Shown here: piece after piece, positions 1 to 9,400 of the stretch
Layout: each line of letters begins with the position of its first letter
Position numbering within the stretch: the first letter of the stretch is position 1
Assembly (NCBI GenBank): GCA_001464545.1
Contig: LNFC01000019.1
Span: 1 to 64,000 of the forward strand
Origin: Acidobacteria bacterium Ga0077551
Lineage (GTDB): Bacteria > Pseudomonadota > Alphaproteobacteria > Caulobacterales > Hyphomonadaceae
DNA: 64,000 nt
Direction of reading: 5' to 3'
Program-made: the position numbers and the translations under genes
The notes under the pieces: generated by a model
Database searches by the model: none
What the model was told of the DNA's origin: nothing
Seen by the model: the letters and a program-made list of their open reading frames with translations, nothing else

Positions 1-1101
1 CCCGGCCAGCGCCTCCCATTCCTCGCCCTCGGCGATGCCCATCAGCGTCTGGAACTCGGCCATCTGCGCCTTGGTCATCAGGCCGGAATGGTTGTCCTTG
101 TGCCCCGCGAGCGGCGTGCCCCAGCCCTTGATCGTATAGGCGAGGAATACGGTCGGCGCCTCGTCGCGGGCCTGGTCAAACGCCTCGCACAAGGTCTCGA
201 GGCACTGGCCGCCGAGATTGTTCATCAGGGTGCTGAGCTCTGCATCCGAGCGCCGCTCGATCAGCGCCGTCACGTCGCCCTGGTCGCCAATGTCGTCCAG
301 CAGGCGTTTGCGCCAGGCCGCCCCGCCCCTGTAGGTCAGCGCCGAATAAAGCGAGTTGGGGCACGCCTCGATCCAGGCCTTCAGCCGCGCGCCGCCCGGC
401 TCCTCGAACGCCGCGCGCTGCAGCGCGCCGAAGCGCAGCACTTCCACGCGCCAGCCGAACGCCGTGAAGATTGCCTCCACCCGCGCCCACAGGCCCTCAT
501 GCACCACGCCGTCGAGGCTCTGGCGGTTATAGTCGATGATCCACCAGGTATTGCGCAGGCCGTGCTTCCAGCCTTCCTGCAGGCACTCGTACACGTTGCC
601 CTCATCCAGCTCCGCGTCGCCCACCAGCGCCACCATGCGCCCCGCCTTGCGCGCGCCGGATCCAAGCTCCGTCCACGGACGGGCGATCAGGTAGTCCTGT
701 ATCATCGAGGCAAACGCCGTCTCCGCCACGCCGAGCCCGACCGAGCCGGTGGAGAAGTCGACATCATCAATGTCCTTGGTCCGCGAGGGATAGGACTGCG
801 CGCCGCCATAGCCTCGGAAATTCTCCAGCTTCTCGCGCGTCTGGTTGCCCATCAGGTAATGCATCGCGTGGAACACCGGCGCCGCGTGCGGCTTCACCGC
901 CACCCGGTCTTCCGGCCGCAGCACATGGAAATACAGCGCCGTCAGGATCGACACCATCGAGGCGCAGCTGGCCTGGTGCCCGCCGACCTTGACGTCGTCG
1001 TCGCGCTTCTCGCGCAGGTGATTGGCGTTGTGCACAGTCCAAGCGCTGAGCCAGAGCAGGCGCTGTTCAACGGCTTTGAGGGTCTCGATCGGAAGGGTCA
1101 T
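1..1101 (-). CDS. AceE/transketolase-like ThDP enzyme, N-terminal part (runs off left edge)
   Basis: Only the first 367 residues lie in the window. They resemble the first ThDP-binding half of the homodimeric pyruvate dehydrogenase E1 (AceE) and its transketolase-like relatives. VGGHQAS is at 39-45 and HAAPVFHAMHYL near 72. The cofactor/Mg site GDAELDEGN is at 161-169, followed by IIDYN and QSLDGVV up to residue 200. KGWGTPLAGHKDNHSG is near 325-340. The family's GDG is GDA here. The N-terminus is shorter than in E. coli AceE. The ATG at 1101 begins MTLPIETLKAVEQ; no strong ribosome site is visible. The likely role is 2-oxo acid decarboxylation or a transketolase-type reaction in the cytoplasm; substrate cannot be fixed from half a protein. 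A long open frame on the other strand over this gene is a GC-driven shadow. Confidence 0.82.
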   Translation of the reverse strand, partial: MTLPIETLKAVEQRLLWLSAWTVHNANHLREKRDDDVKVGGHQASCASMVSILTALYFHVLRPEDRVAVKPHAAPVFHAMHYLMGNQTREKLENFRGYGGAQSYPSRTKDIDDVDFSTGSVGLGVAETAFASMIQDYLIARPWTELGSGARKAGRMVALVGDAELDEGNVYECLQEGWKHGLRNTWWIIDYNRQSLDGVVHEGLWARVEAIFTAFGWRVEVLRFGALQRAAFEEPGGARLKAWIEACPNSLYSALTYRGGAAWRKRLLDDIGDQGDVTALIERRSDAELSTLMNNLGGQCLETLCEAFDQARDEAPTVFLAYTIKGWGTPLAGHKDNHSGLMTKAQMAEFQTLMGIAEGEEWEALAG

Positions 1102-1151
1102 GCCCCGAGGTAAATCAGGGCAGGCGCCAAGTCCACAAGGCAGAGAAGGCT

Positions 1152-1475
1152 TTAGCCCCGGCCGCGCTGGGCCTTGTCGAAAAGGTTCACCAGCGTGGTG
1201 CCCGGCACTGAATTCATCTTTTGCACCCAGCTGGGCATGCCCTTCAGTACATCGGCCGTGTCCGACCAGCGGCGCACATTGGCGTCGGCGGCGCGCTGGA
1301 AAGCCTCGCGCATGTAGTTCTCGTCCTGACTGTCCCAGCCATCACTGAGCGTGATGGACGACAGGTTCATCATACTCTTCTGCATCGTCAGCATCGTGTC
1401 GAGCGACGCGGCGGTCATCGCCGTATAGGTGCGCCAGGAATTCATCCAGAAGTCCATCATGTCCTGTTTCCCCAT
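1152..1475 (-). CDS. small hypothetical protein, possibly phasin-like
   Basis: A 107-residue acidic-to-neutral protein with a methionine-rich N-terminus (MGKQDMMDFW), no signal peptide and no membrane segment. It is likely to be helical: residues 10-70 show hydrophobic residues every three to four positions. Size and composition (W and M at the helix start, a helical body, one conserved-looking PSWVQKMN stretch) recall phasin-like granule-associated proteins, but I see no diagnostic motif, so that is only a suggestion. It lies between the AceE-like gene (same strand, about 50 bp downstream) and the divergent murI. Confidence 0.6.
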   Translation of the reverse strand: MGKQDMMDFWMNSWRTYTAMTAASLDTMLTMQKSMMNLSSITLSDGWDSQDENYMREAFQRAADANVRRWSDTADVLKGMPSWVQKMNSVPGTTLVNLFDKAQRGRG

Positions 1476-1601
1476 GGGTTGACCCTTTCACGCTAAGCCT
1501 CGATTGTGCGCTGCACAACAAGTTTCGTGCCACGCGCCCGCTGCATGCCGCGGCGCCGCCCCGATTGCGCCGCGCCCGAATGCGCTTAACTTCCCGCGCA
1601 G

Positions 1602-2474
1602 ATGAGCGACCAGGCACCCTTCACCTTTGAGCCGTCCCCCGCCCGGGGCCGCGTCCTCGTGTTCGATTCCGGCGTCGGCGGCCTCACAGTGGCCGGCGAA
1701 ATCCGCGCCCTCGGCCCGCGCCTCGCGGTCCACTACGCCGCCGACAACGCCTTTTTCCCGTATGGGGACAAGTCGGACGACGCCCTGCGCGCGCGCCTGC
1801 CGCGGGTCGCGAAGGCCCTCGTGGACGCGGTCCAGCCGGATGTCTTTGTTATCGCCTGCAACACGGCGAGCACGCTGGCGCTCGCCGAAGTGCGCGCCGC
1901 CCTCTCCATCCCGGTCGTCGGCACGGTGCCGGCCATCAAGCCGGCGGCGAAGCTCACCGAGACCGGCACCATCGGCCTCCTCGCCACCCCCGGCACCATC
2001 CGGCGCGCCTATACCGCGCAGCTGATCGAGCAGTTCGCCGCCGGCAAGCGCGTTATCCTGCAGGGCAGCCTGGAACTCGTGAAACTCGCCGAGGCCCACG
2101 CCCGCGGCGAGGATGTGCCGCCCGAAGCCTTCGCCGCCGCCCAGGCGCCGCTCTTCAACGCGCCCGGCGGAGACCAGATCGATACGGTCGTCCTCGCCTG
2201 CACGCATTTCCCGCTGGTGCGGGGCCAGCTTATCGCCACTGCGCCGCGCGCTGTGTCCTATGTCGATTCAGGCGCCGCGATTGCGCGCCAGACCATCCGT
2301 GTGCTGCCGGGGAATACTCAATCCGGCGGGCAGGGAGGAACAGCCTCCCTCACCCGCCCGCCGGACGAGACGGACGGCATGACGCGCGTCCTCAGACGTT
2401 ACGGATTTCCGGACGTTCAGTTCGTGGCCATCGAGCCGATCGAGATGACTTCGGCGCCAACGGCCGAGACATAG
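1602..2474 (+). CDS. murI: glutamate racemase
   Basis: Converts L- to D-glutamate for peptidoglycan precursors in the cytoplasm. The 290-residue protein has the family signature: FDSGVGGLTV near residue 22, the first catalytic cysteine in ACNTAST (about residue 87) and the second in ACTHFPL (about residue 200). Length is usual for the family (260-290). The 3' end overlaps the convergent decarboxylase gene by 58 bp, so the two stop regions are interlocked. The ATG at 1602 begins MSDQAPFTFEPSP. A short N-terminal extension of about 15 residues precedes the first strand, so a slightly later start cannot be excluded. Confidence 0.95.
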   Translation: MSDQAPFTFEPSPARGRVLVFDSGVGGLTVAGEIRALGPRLAVHYAADNAFFPYGDKSDDALRARLPRVAKALVDAVQPDVFVIACNTASTLALAEVRAALSIPVVGTVPAIKPAAKLTETGTIGLLATPGTIRRAYTAQLIEQFAAGKRVILQGSLELVKLAEAHARGEDVPPEAFAAAQAPLFNAPGGDQIDTVVLACTHFPLVRGQLIATAPRAVSYVDSGAAIARQTIRVLPGNTQSGGQGGTASLTRPPDETDGMTRVLRRYGFPDVQFVAIEPIEMTSAPTAET

Positions 2475-3613
2475 AGCGACGGCCAGGGCGAATCCTGGAC
2501 TTCCGCCACTTCGGTCTCGCCGAACCCGTTGAACTGGGTCGACATCGAACGGCCATAGGCGCCGATATTGCCGATCTCGACATAGTCGCCTTCGGTCAGG
2601 CCGGCCGGAAGCCAGACCTTGCCCGGAAGCATGTCGGCGGAGTCGCAGGTCGGTCCGTACACGGTGTATTCCACCATGCGGCCGAGCTTGCGCCCGTCGC
2701 CCGAGATCGCGCGCATCGGGAACTTCCAGCCTTCGTGCACCGCGTCATAGAGGGCGCCATAGGAGCCATCATTGACGTAGATCTCGCGGCCTTTCGCAAG
2801 GTCGACGCGCACCAGCAGGCTTTCCGACTCGGCGACCAGCGCACGGCCCGGCTCGCACCACAGTTCGGCGTTCTCGAGCACGAACATGTTCTCGAACGAA
2901 CGCATCACCATGGCGACATAGTCGTCCATTTCCGGCGGGGTCTTGTCGGCATAGATCGCCGGGAAGCCACCGCCGACATCGACGATGTCCACGGTCACGC
3001 CGGCCTCGATGATCACACGGCTCGCATCCGCCATCGCCTGCGCCCAGGCCGAAGGCTTCATCGCCTGGCTGCCGACGTGGAAAGACACGCCGACCTCGTC
3101 CGCATGACGGCGGGCAAGGCGGAGGATTTCCGCCGCTTCGGCCGCGCTCGCGCCGAACTTCCCGGACAGCGGTAAGGCCGAGCCTTCGTTCGAGACAGCG
3201 ATGCGCACGAGGATGGTCAGGTCCTTGGCGAAGTTCGTGGCTTCGAGGATCTTGTTCAGTTCGGCAACCGAGTCGGTCACGTAAATGCGGACGCCATAGT
3301 TGAAGTAGGCGCGCTCGATCGCGTGGCGCGGCTTCACCGGGTGCAGGAAGGCAATCCGTGCGTCCGGGAAGCGGCCACGGATCAGCTGGATTTCCTTTTC
3401 GGAAGCCGCGTCAAAGCTGCGGATGCCGGCGTCCCAGAGGGCGTCGAGCACGTGCGGGGCAGGGTTCACCTTGACGGCATAGAACGACTGGGCCGGGAAT
3501 TTCTCCACGAACCAGCGGGCAGCCGCGGTCACGCGCTCCGGACGGAAGCAATATGTCGGCAGCTCCGGCTGCAGATTGCGGACAATATTATACGGGGTAG
3601 CGTAAGTGCGCAT
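2417..3613 (-). CDS. ornithine/lysine decarboxylase, PLP fold type III
   Basis: Decarboxylates ornithine (and perhaps lysine) to putrescine or cadaverine, the entry to polyamine synthesis. The 398-residue protein has the PLP lysine in YAVKVN (K48), the phosphate-binding VGGGFP at 213, CEPGR at 253 and the catalytic cysteine-aspartate in PTCDSAD (C323, D324). This is the eukaryotic-like ODC family common in alphaproteobacteria. The frame stays open upstream to 3790, but the ATG at 3613 is chosen because GGAGG lies 9 nt before it and the protein then begins MRTYATPYNIV, as expected. The long untranslated leader looks structured (see the separate entry). The 3' end overlaps murI tail to tail. 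Confidence 0.93.
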   Translation of the reverse strand: MRTYATPYNIVRNLQPELPTYCFRPERVTAAARWFVEKFPAQSFYAVKVNPAPHVLDALWDAGIRSFDAASEKEIQLIRGRFPDARIAFLHPVKPRHAIERAYFNYGVRIYVTDSVAELNKILEATNFAKDLTILVRIAVSNEGSALPLSGKFGASAAEAAEILRLARRHADEVGVSFHVGSQAMKPSAWAQAMADASRVIIEAGVTVDIVDVGGGFPAIYADKTPPEMDDYVAMVMRSFENMFVLENAELWCEPGRALVAESESLLVRVDLAKGREIYVNDGSYGALYDAVHEGWKFPMRAISGDGRKLGRMVEYTVYGPTCDSADMLPGKVWLPAGLTEGDYVEIGNIGAYGRSMSTQFNGFGETEVAEVQDSPWPSLYVSAVGAEVISIGSMATN

Positions 3614-3790
3614 GACACCTAACCTCCAAAGGGCTTCAAACCAGCTTTGGGCGTTAGTACAGGGGGCCCCCCTTTTTGTCGGGTTAGCCCAGATGTCCGC
3701 CACATCAATTTCGAAGGTGCATTTAGGGGGTAATCCCCGGATGCGCAAGAAGTTTTTTCGGACTACAGGCCCGTGTCGCAAAACTGTCAC
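3614..3790 (-). promoter_or_regulatory. structured 5' leader of the ornithine decarboxylase gene (possible speF-type element)
   Basis: On the minus strand about 180 nt precede the decarboxylase start and are unusually rich in inverted repeats. The hairpin CCAAAG/CTTTGG (3626-3631 with 3645-3650) runs into the Shine-Dalgarno GGAGG (3627-3623), so pairing would partly hide the ribosome site. Further up are a self-complementary GGGGGCCCCC block (3662-3671), a GGGNTAACCC stem near 3680 and GGGGATTACCCC near 3730. Alphaproteobacterial ODC genes are known to carry the conserved speF leader RNA, so this may be one. I cannot confirm the consensus by eye. The divergent PHO box overlaps its far end. 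Confidence 0.4.
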
Positions 3791-3828
3791 TTTTTCTCGC
3801 AGGAAGTGTCACATCACAAGCGTATGGC
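3773..3828 (+). promoter_or_regulatory. PHO box and -10 element upstream of pstS
   Basis: Heptamers matching the PhoB half-site CTGTCAY occur at 3773-3779 (GTGTCGC), 3784-3790 (CTGTCAC) and 3806-3812 (GTGTCAC). Starts are 11 and 22 bp apart, the phase expected for tandem PhoB dimers, with an A-rich AAAA spacer between the first two. TATGGC at 3823-3828 sits 10 bp after the last heptamer and can serve as the -10. This arrangement is typical of PhoB-activated promoters and fits the phosphate-binding gene downstream. Confidence 0.75.
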
Positions 3829-3877
3829 GAACTTGAGAATCCCCCGCTATTGCGGGCCAAACAAGCGGAGACACATC

Positions 3878-4990
3878 ATGTTCAAGGGCTTCTTCAAGGC
3901 CGCCATCCCGGCTGCAATGTTAATGGCCGCAGCCGCCTGCGGTCAGAGCGACCTTTCGCAGCTGGAAGACGATTCCGCCTCCCAGGCTGCCCCTGTCGCC
4001 GGAACCGCCTCTGCCGAGCAGAAGATCAAGATCGTCGGCTCCTCCACCGTCGCGCCCTTCTCGCGCACCATTGCCGAGCGGTTTGGTGCCACTACCTCTT
4101 TCGACACCCCGATCGTCGAATCGACCGGCACGGGCGGCGGCTTCAAGGCGTTCTGCGCCGGGGTCGGCCCGGGCGAGCCCTCGATCATCAACGCATCCCG
4201 CCCCATTCAGGACGCCGAGCGCAACCTCTGCGTCGCTGCCGGCGTCAGCAGCATCACTGAAATCCCGCTCGGCTATGACGGCATTGTCGTCGCAAATGCC
4301 AAGGAAGGCCCGCTCTTCGACATTACCAAGCGCGAACTCTTCCTGGCTCTGGCTAAGGATATTCCGGACGGCCAGGGCGGTTTCAAACCGAACCCATACA
4401 TGATGTGGAACGAAGTAAACCCGTCGCTGCCCGCCAAGCCGATCCTCGTCCTCGGCCCGCCGCCCACCTCCGGCACGCGCGATGCCTTCGTCGAACTCGG
4501 CATGGAGCTCGGCGCGCTGGAAATCCCGGAACTGGCAGCCCTGAAGAAGAGCGACGCCGAAGCTTTCAAGATTCGCTCACATACGGTGCGTACGGACGAC
4601 AAGTGGGTCGATTTCGGCGAGAATGATTCGGCCATCGTGCAGTCGCTCGTCAAATCGCCCGATGCGATCGGCGTGCTCGGCTTCTCCTTCCTCGAACAGA
4701 ACGGCGACCGCGTCAAAGGCGGCCTGCTCAGCGGCGTCGAGCCAACCTTCGAGAACATCACCAGCGGCCAGTACGGCCTCGCCCGCGTCATGTACTTCTA
4801 CGTCAAGGACCAGAACATCCCGCTCGTGCCGGGCCTTGCCGAATTCGTCGTCGAATCGGTCAGCGACGGCGCCGCCGGTGAAGACGGTTACATGATCGAG
4901 AAGGGCCTGATACCGCTGCACGAAGCCGAGCTCGGCAAAGCCCAGGAAGTGGCCGCCACCTTGAAGGCAGGCGTCCCCGCCACTCCTTGA
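3878..4990 (+). CDS. pstS: phosphate ABC transporter substrate-binding lipoprotein PstS
   Basis: Binds phosphate in the periplasm for the Pst ABC transporter. The ATG at 3878 follows GCGGAG and gives 370 residues with a lipoprotein signal (lipobox MAAAAC, C21). The mature part has the phosphate-binding loops GSSTVAPFS (54-62), TGTGGGFKAFC (about 85-95) and PTSGTRDAF (about 198). The preceding PHO box implies induction by phosphate starvation. No pstC, pstA, pstB or phoU lies nearby: the next gene is a convergent glycosyltransferase, so this is an orphan pstS whose partners are elsewhere. The frame is open further upstream into the PHO box, but an earlier start would destroy the signal peptide. 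Confidence 0.93.
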   Translation: MFKGFFKAAIPAAMLMAAAACGQSDLSQLEDDSASQAAPVAGTASAEQKIKIVGSSTVAPFSRTIAERFGATTSFDTPIVESTGTGGGFKAFCAGVGPGEPSIINASRPIQDAERNLCVAAGVSSITEIPLGYDGIVVANAKEGPLFDITKRELFLALAKDIPDGQGGFKPNPYMMWNEVNPSLPAKPILVLGPPPTSGTRDAFVELGMELGALEIPELAALKKSDAEAFKIRSHTVRTDDKWVDFGENDSAIVQSLVKSPDAIGVLGFSFLEQNGDRVKGGLLSGVEPTFENITSGQYGLARVMYFYVKDQNIPLVPGLAEFVVESVSDGAAGEDGYMIEKGLIPLHEAELGKAQEVAATLKAGVPATP

Positions 4991-5015
4991 CGGAATCGCC
5001 TGCCTCGGCCCCATT

Positions 5016-5104
5016 CTAGCCCTCCCCAAAATGGGGAGGGGACATGGTGCGCCGGGTCTATCGGTTAAGCTGAGCGGTCCCCTCCCCATTTTGGGGAGGG
5101 CTAG
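5016..5104. repeat. perfect 28-nt inverted repeat, each arm itself palindromic
   Basis: The arms 5016-5043 and 5077-5104 are exact reverse complements over 28 nt, separated by 33 nt. Each arm contains the palindrome CCTCCCCAAAATGGGGAGG. The element sits between two convergent stop codons (pstS and the glycosyltransferase), so it could fold as a very strong bidirectional terminator or act as a REP-like dispersed element. There is no T-run. Confidence 0.85.
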
Positions 5105-5134
5105 GGTGGGGTGAGGCAAAAGCTGCAGCGGCCT

Positions 5135-6244
5135 TTACCCCTCCGTCTTCTCCACCGCCGGCTTGCGTCTCCGTATACGGATCTTGTGCCAGAAGCGCCG
5201 GCGCAACGGCGGGGGCAGGGGCTGCAGGTTCTCCAGGAACACTTCGGCGCAGGACCGCCAGCTATAGGTCTCGGCATGCGCCCGCGCGGTCTCGCGGCTG
5301 AGCGCAAGACAGTCAGTCGCGCCTTTCGCCAGGTCTCCGTCCAGCGGTGTGATCGTGCCTGCGCCGGAGCCGGGGATCACGTCGCGCGGCCCCGTCGCAT
5401 CAAACGCTGCCACGGGCGTGCCCGCCGCCATCGCCTCCAGCACCACCAGCCCGAACGTATCCGTCAGGCTCGGGAACACGAACACGTCCGCGCTCGCATA
5501 GCAGGCCGCGAGTTCGTCGCCGAACTTCGCGCCGAGGAACACGACGTCTTTATACTTCCGCTTAAGCTCTTCCAGCTGCGGGCCTTCGCCGATGATCACC
5601 TTGGTGCCCTTCAGCGTCAGGTCGGCAAACGCCTCGATATTCTTCTCGACCGCCACGCGCCCGACATTCAGGAAAATCGGCCGGGCCATTCCCGCAAACG
5701 GGTCACCCGGCTGGCCTTCCTCCACGCGCTTCAGCGGCGTGAAGGTCTCCGTATCCACGCCCCGGCTCCAGGCCACGAGGTTCGTGAACCGTTCGGCCTC
5801 AAGTTCCTTCATGAGGGACGGCGTCGCCACCATCACCTTGCCGGAATACTTGTGGAACCAGCGCACGAACGAATAGCCCCACGCCACCGGCACCGGGAAC
5901 CGCGCCGACACGTATTCCGGAAACCGCGTGTGATAGGCGGTCGAGAAGGGGTGTTTCTCGGTCAGGCACACCGCCCGCGCCGCCATCCCCAGCGTGCCTT
6001 CGGTGGCGATATGCACCGCGTCCGGCTCGAACTCGTGGAAGATGTTGCTGATCCGCGGCCGGCCCCACAGGCCCATCTTGATCTCGGGATAGGTCGGCAG
6101 CGGCATCGTCATGAAGCCCGCGCCGGGATGCACGATCTCCCACACATGCCCCATCGCCTCGGTCTCGGCGATGATGCGCTTCATCGTGCGCACGACGCCG
6201 TTGACCTGGGGATCCCAGGCGTCAGTCACGAGCATGATGCGCAT
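5135..6244 (-). CDS. glycosyltransferase family 4 (GT-B fold)
   Basis: A 369-residue retaining glycosyltransferase of the kind that makes mannosyl or glycolipid headgroups. The N-terminal domain opens MRIMLVTDAWDPQVNGV, the acceptor-side glycine loop of GT4 enzymes. HTRFPEY and WSRGVDTETF follow mid-protein. The C-terminal nucleotide-sugar domain has NVGRVAVEKN and the E-x7-E signature in FGLVVLEAMAAGTP. I chose the ATG at 6244 because GGGAGA precedes it; an ATG eight codons upstream (6268) is possible. The basic C-terminal tail (RRRFWHKIRIRRRKP) may bind the membrane. The exact sugar and acceptor are unknown. Confidence 0.85.
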   Translation of the reverse strand: MRIMLVTDAWDPQVNGVVRTMKRIIAETEAMGHVWEIVHPGAGFMTMPLPTYPEIKMGLWGRPRISNIFHEFEPDAVHIATEGTLGMAARAVCLTEKHPFSTAYHTRFPEYVSARFPVPVAWGYSFVRWFHKYSGKVMVATPSLMKELEAERFTNLVAWSRGVDTETFTPLKRVEEGQPGDPFAGMARPIFLNVGRVAVEKNIEAFADLTLKGTKVIIGEGPQLEELKRKYKDVVFLGAKFGDELAACYASADVFVFPSLTDTFGLVVLEAMAAGTPVAAFDATGPRDVIPGSGAGTITPLDGDLAKGATDCLALSRETARAHAETYSWRSCAEVFLENLQPLPPPLRRRFWHKIRIRRRKPAVEKTEG

Positions 6245-6443
6245 GGCATCTCCCACTGGACGTTTCATCGGGGCCCCCCGCGGGCCGTTCGCGGCGCAAT
6301 GTGGCGAGGTTGCGCCAGTGCGTAAAGAGGTCCACTGCCGTCAAATTCCACTCGCAGCCAGCCCCGGACACAGGTATTCAGGCTCCATGCCTGCGCCGCA
6401 GGCGCAAAACTTTGCCTCTTTTCCTGTGAGTTCGCCCGTTACC

Positions 6444-9400
6444 ATGCCTGACACCCTCGCCTCGCTCCCGGTTGACTGGGACGCGCTCGACGCGCTGAAA
6501 TTCGCCGATGAAGAGGCCCTCCTCGAAGGCCTGATCAAGCAGGGCGTGCTGCCCGGGCCGATCCGCGAAGGCGCCGTGCGCCGGGGCCGCGACCTGGTTG
6601 TGCTCGCCCGCTCCAAGGGCCGGCGCAAAGGGATGATGGAAAGCTTCCTCGAGGAGTTTGGCCTGACCAATTCCGAAGGCCTCGCCCTGATGTGCCTCGC
6701 CGAAGCGCTGCTGCGCGTGCCGGACGCCGCCACCCGCGATGACCTGATCGCTGAGAAAATCCGCTCCGGCAACTGGGGCGCCCACCAGGGCCAGTCGGAC
6801 TCCTGGCTCGTCAACGCCTCCACCTGGGGCCTGATGCTCACGGGCCGCGTCATCGGCGCGCCGGAAACCGCCAGGAAAGGCCCGGCCGCCTTCGTCGGCG
6901 GCCTCATCCGCCAGAGCGGCGAGCCCGTCATCCGCGCCGCCATGATGCAGGCGATGCGCATCATGGGCGAACAGTTCGTCCTTGGACGGACGGTCGAGGA
7001 AGCCCTGAAGCGCGGCCGCCGCATGGTGAAGTCCGGCGAGGCCGCCCACTTCTCCTTCGACATGCTGGGGGAGGGCGCCCGCACCAGCGCCGACGCCGCT
7101 CGCTACTTCAAGGCCTACGAAGACGCCATCGCCGCCGTCGCCGCCGGCAAGGACGCGAAACTCCCGCCCGAATCCGCCAACGGCGTCTCGGTCAAGCTCT
7201 CCGCCCTCCACCCGCGATACCTCGCCGTGAAGGAAGCGCGCGTCATGGCCGAGATGTATCCGAAAGTGCTCACGCTCTGCCAGCAGGCCGCGAAAGCCAA
7301 TATCGGCCTCTGCCTCGACGCCGAGGAAGCCCACCGCCTGGTCATCAGCCTCAAGATCTTCGAGAAGCTCGCCCGCGAGCCCTCCCTCGAAGGCTGGACC
7401 GGCCTCGGCCTCGCCGTCCAGGCCTACCAGAAACGCGCCCTCGCCGTCATCGAACGCCTCGGCACGCTGGCAAACGTCACCGGCCGCCGCTTCATGGTCC
7501 GCCTCGTCAAGGGCGCCTATTGGGATTCCGAAATCAAGAACGCCCAGGTCGAAGGCTATCCGAACTTCCCGGTCTTCACCACCAAACAGGGCACCGACGT
7601 TCACTACCTCGCCTGCGCGAAGGCTATGCTCGCGGCCTCGCCCGCCATCTATCCCTGCTTCGCCACCCACAACGCCCACACGCTCGCCGCGGTCGACCTG
7701 CTCGCCGGCGCCGCCGGGGTCTCGGGCTTCGAGTTCCAGCGCCTGCACGGCATGGGCGAGCCCCTCTATGAAGCGGCCGATGCGGGCACGCGCGTGCGCG
7801 TCTACGCCCCCGTCGGCGCCCACGAGGACCTCCTGCCTTACCTCGTCCGCCGCCTCCTCGAGAACGGCGCAAACACCAGCTTCGTCCACTCCTTCCTCGA
7901 TGAAAGCGTGCCGCCCGAACAGGTCGTCACCGATCCCATCGCCAAGGTCGAGATCGGCCCGCGCCGCCATCCGCGCATCCCGACGCCCCCGCGCCTCTAT
8001 GGCAGTGCACGGAGGAATTCCCTCGGCCACGATCTCAGCCAGCTCGGGGTGCGGAGCGGCTTTGCCTCCGCCGTCAAGGCGCTCGATGGCGGCCCCGCCA
8101 TCGCCGCCGGCCCCATCGTCTCAGGGATAGCCACCTCCGGCGGCGGCGAGATGGTCCGCGCCCCCGCCGACCATTCCCGCGACCTCGGCACTGCGCTCGA
8201 AGCCGATGAGGCCGCAATCAGCAAGGCGCTCGACGCCGCCGCCGCCTACCAGCCCGAATGGGACCGTCTCGGCGGCGCCAAACGCGCCGAATATCTCCAC
8301 GCCATGGCCGATGCGATGGAGGCCGAAGCGCCCCGCCTGATCGCCCTCATGGCCCGCGAAGCCGGCAAGACCCTGCCGGACGGCATCGCCGAAGTGCGCG
8401 AGGCGGTCGATTTCTGCCGCTACTACGCTCATCAGGCCACGGAGGAATTCGCTGCTCCCGTCCGCCTACCGGGCCCGACCGGCGAGACCAACCATCTCTC
8501 CCTCCATGGCCGCGGCGTCTTCTGCTGCATCTCCCCCTGGAACTTCCCCCTCGCCATCTTCACCGGCCAGATCGCCGCTGCCCTCGCCGCCGGCAACACC
8601 GTCGCCGCCAAGCCGGCCGAACAAACGCCGCTGATCGCCTTCGAAGCCGTCCGCCTTTTCCACAACGCGGGCCTGCCCGCCGATGCGCTGCATCTTCTCC
8701 CGGGGCGCGGCGAAACCGTCGGCGCGAAGCTCACCGCAGACCTGCGCGTCGCCGGCGTCTGCTTCACCGGCGGCACATCCACCGCCCGCCTGATCAACCG
8801 CACGCTCGCCGGCCGGGACGGCCCGATCATTCCGCTGATCGCCGAAACCGGCGGCCTCAACGGCCTCTTCGTCGACACCACCGCCCTGCGCGAACAGGTC
8901 ATCGACGACATGATCACGTCTGCCTTCGGCTCCGCCGGCCAGCGCTGCTCCGCCCTGCGCCTCGCCTTCCTGCCGAACGCCACAGCGGACAGCCTGATCG
9001 AAGGCCTGATCGGCGCGATGAACGAACTCAAGATGGGCGACCCCGCCCTGCCGGACACCGATACCGGCCCGGTCATCGATGCCGCCGCGCGCGGCCGGCT
9101 GGAAAAACACCTCGCCCGCATGAAAGGGGAGGCGAAGCTCCTCCACCAGATCAATCCCGGCGCGCTCGCCGAAAAGGGCACAGGCTTCGGCCCGGCCCTC
9201 GTCGAGCTTTCCTCGCTTGATCAGATCACGGAGGAAACCTTCGGCCCCGTCCTCCACATCCTGCGCTACGATCCGGACAATATCGCCGCCACCGGCGCCG
9301 CCCTGCACGCCAAAGGCTACGGCCTGACGCTCGGCATTCACTCGCGCCTCGAAAGCTTCCACGCCGCGGTGAAAGCCGCCATGCCCGCCGGCAATACCTA

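Noticed and set aside
88-1113. 341-codon open frame on the plus strand over the AceE-like gene
   Set aside because: It is the antisense frame of a gene with clear ThDP motifs, a common effect of high GC. The translation is arginine/alanine-rich with no motif.
3614-3790. N-terminal extension of the decarboxylase from 3790
   Set aside because: The frame is open, but the strong ribosome site at 3623-3627 and family length favour 3613, and the extension lacks conservation marks.
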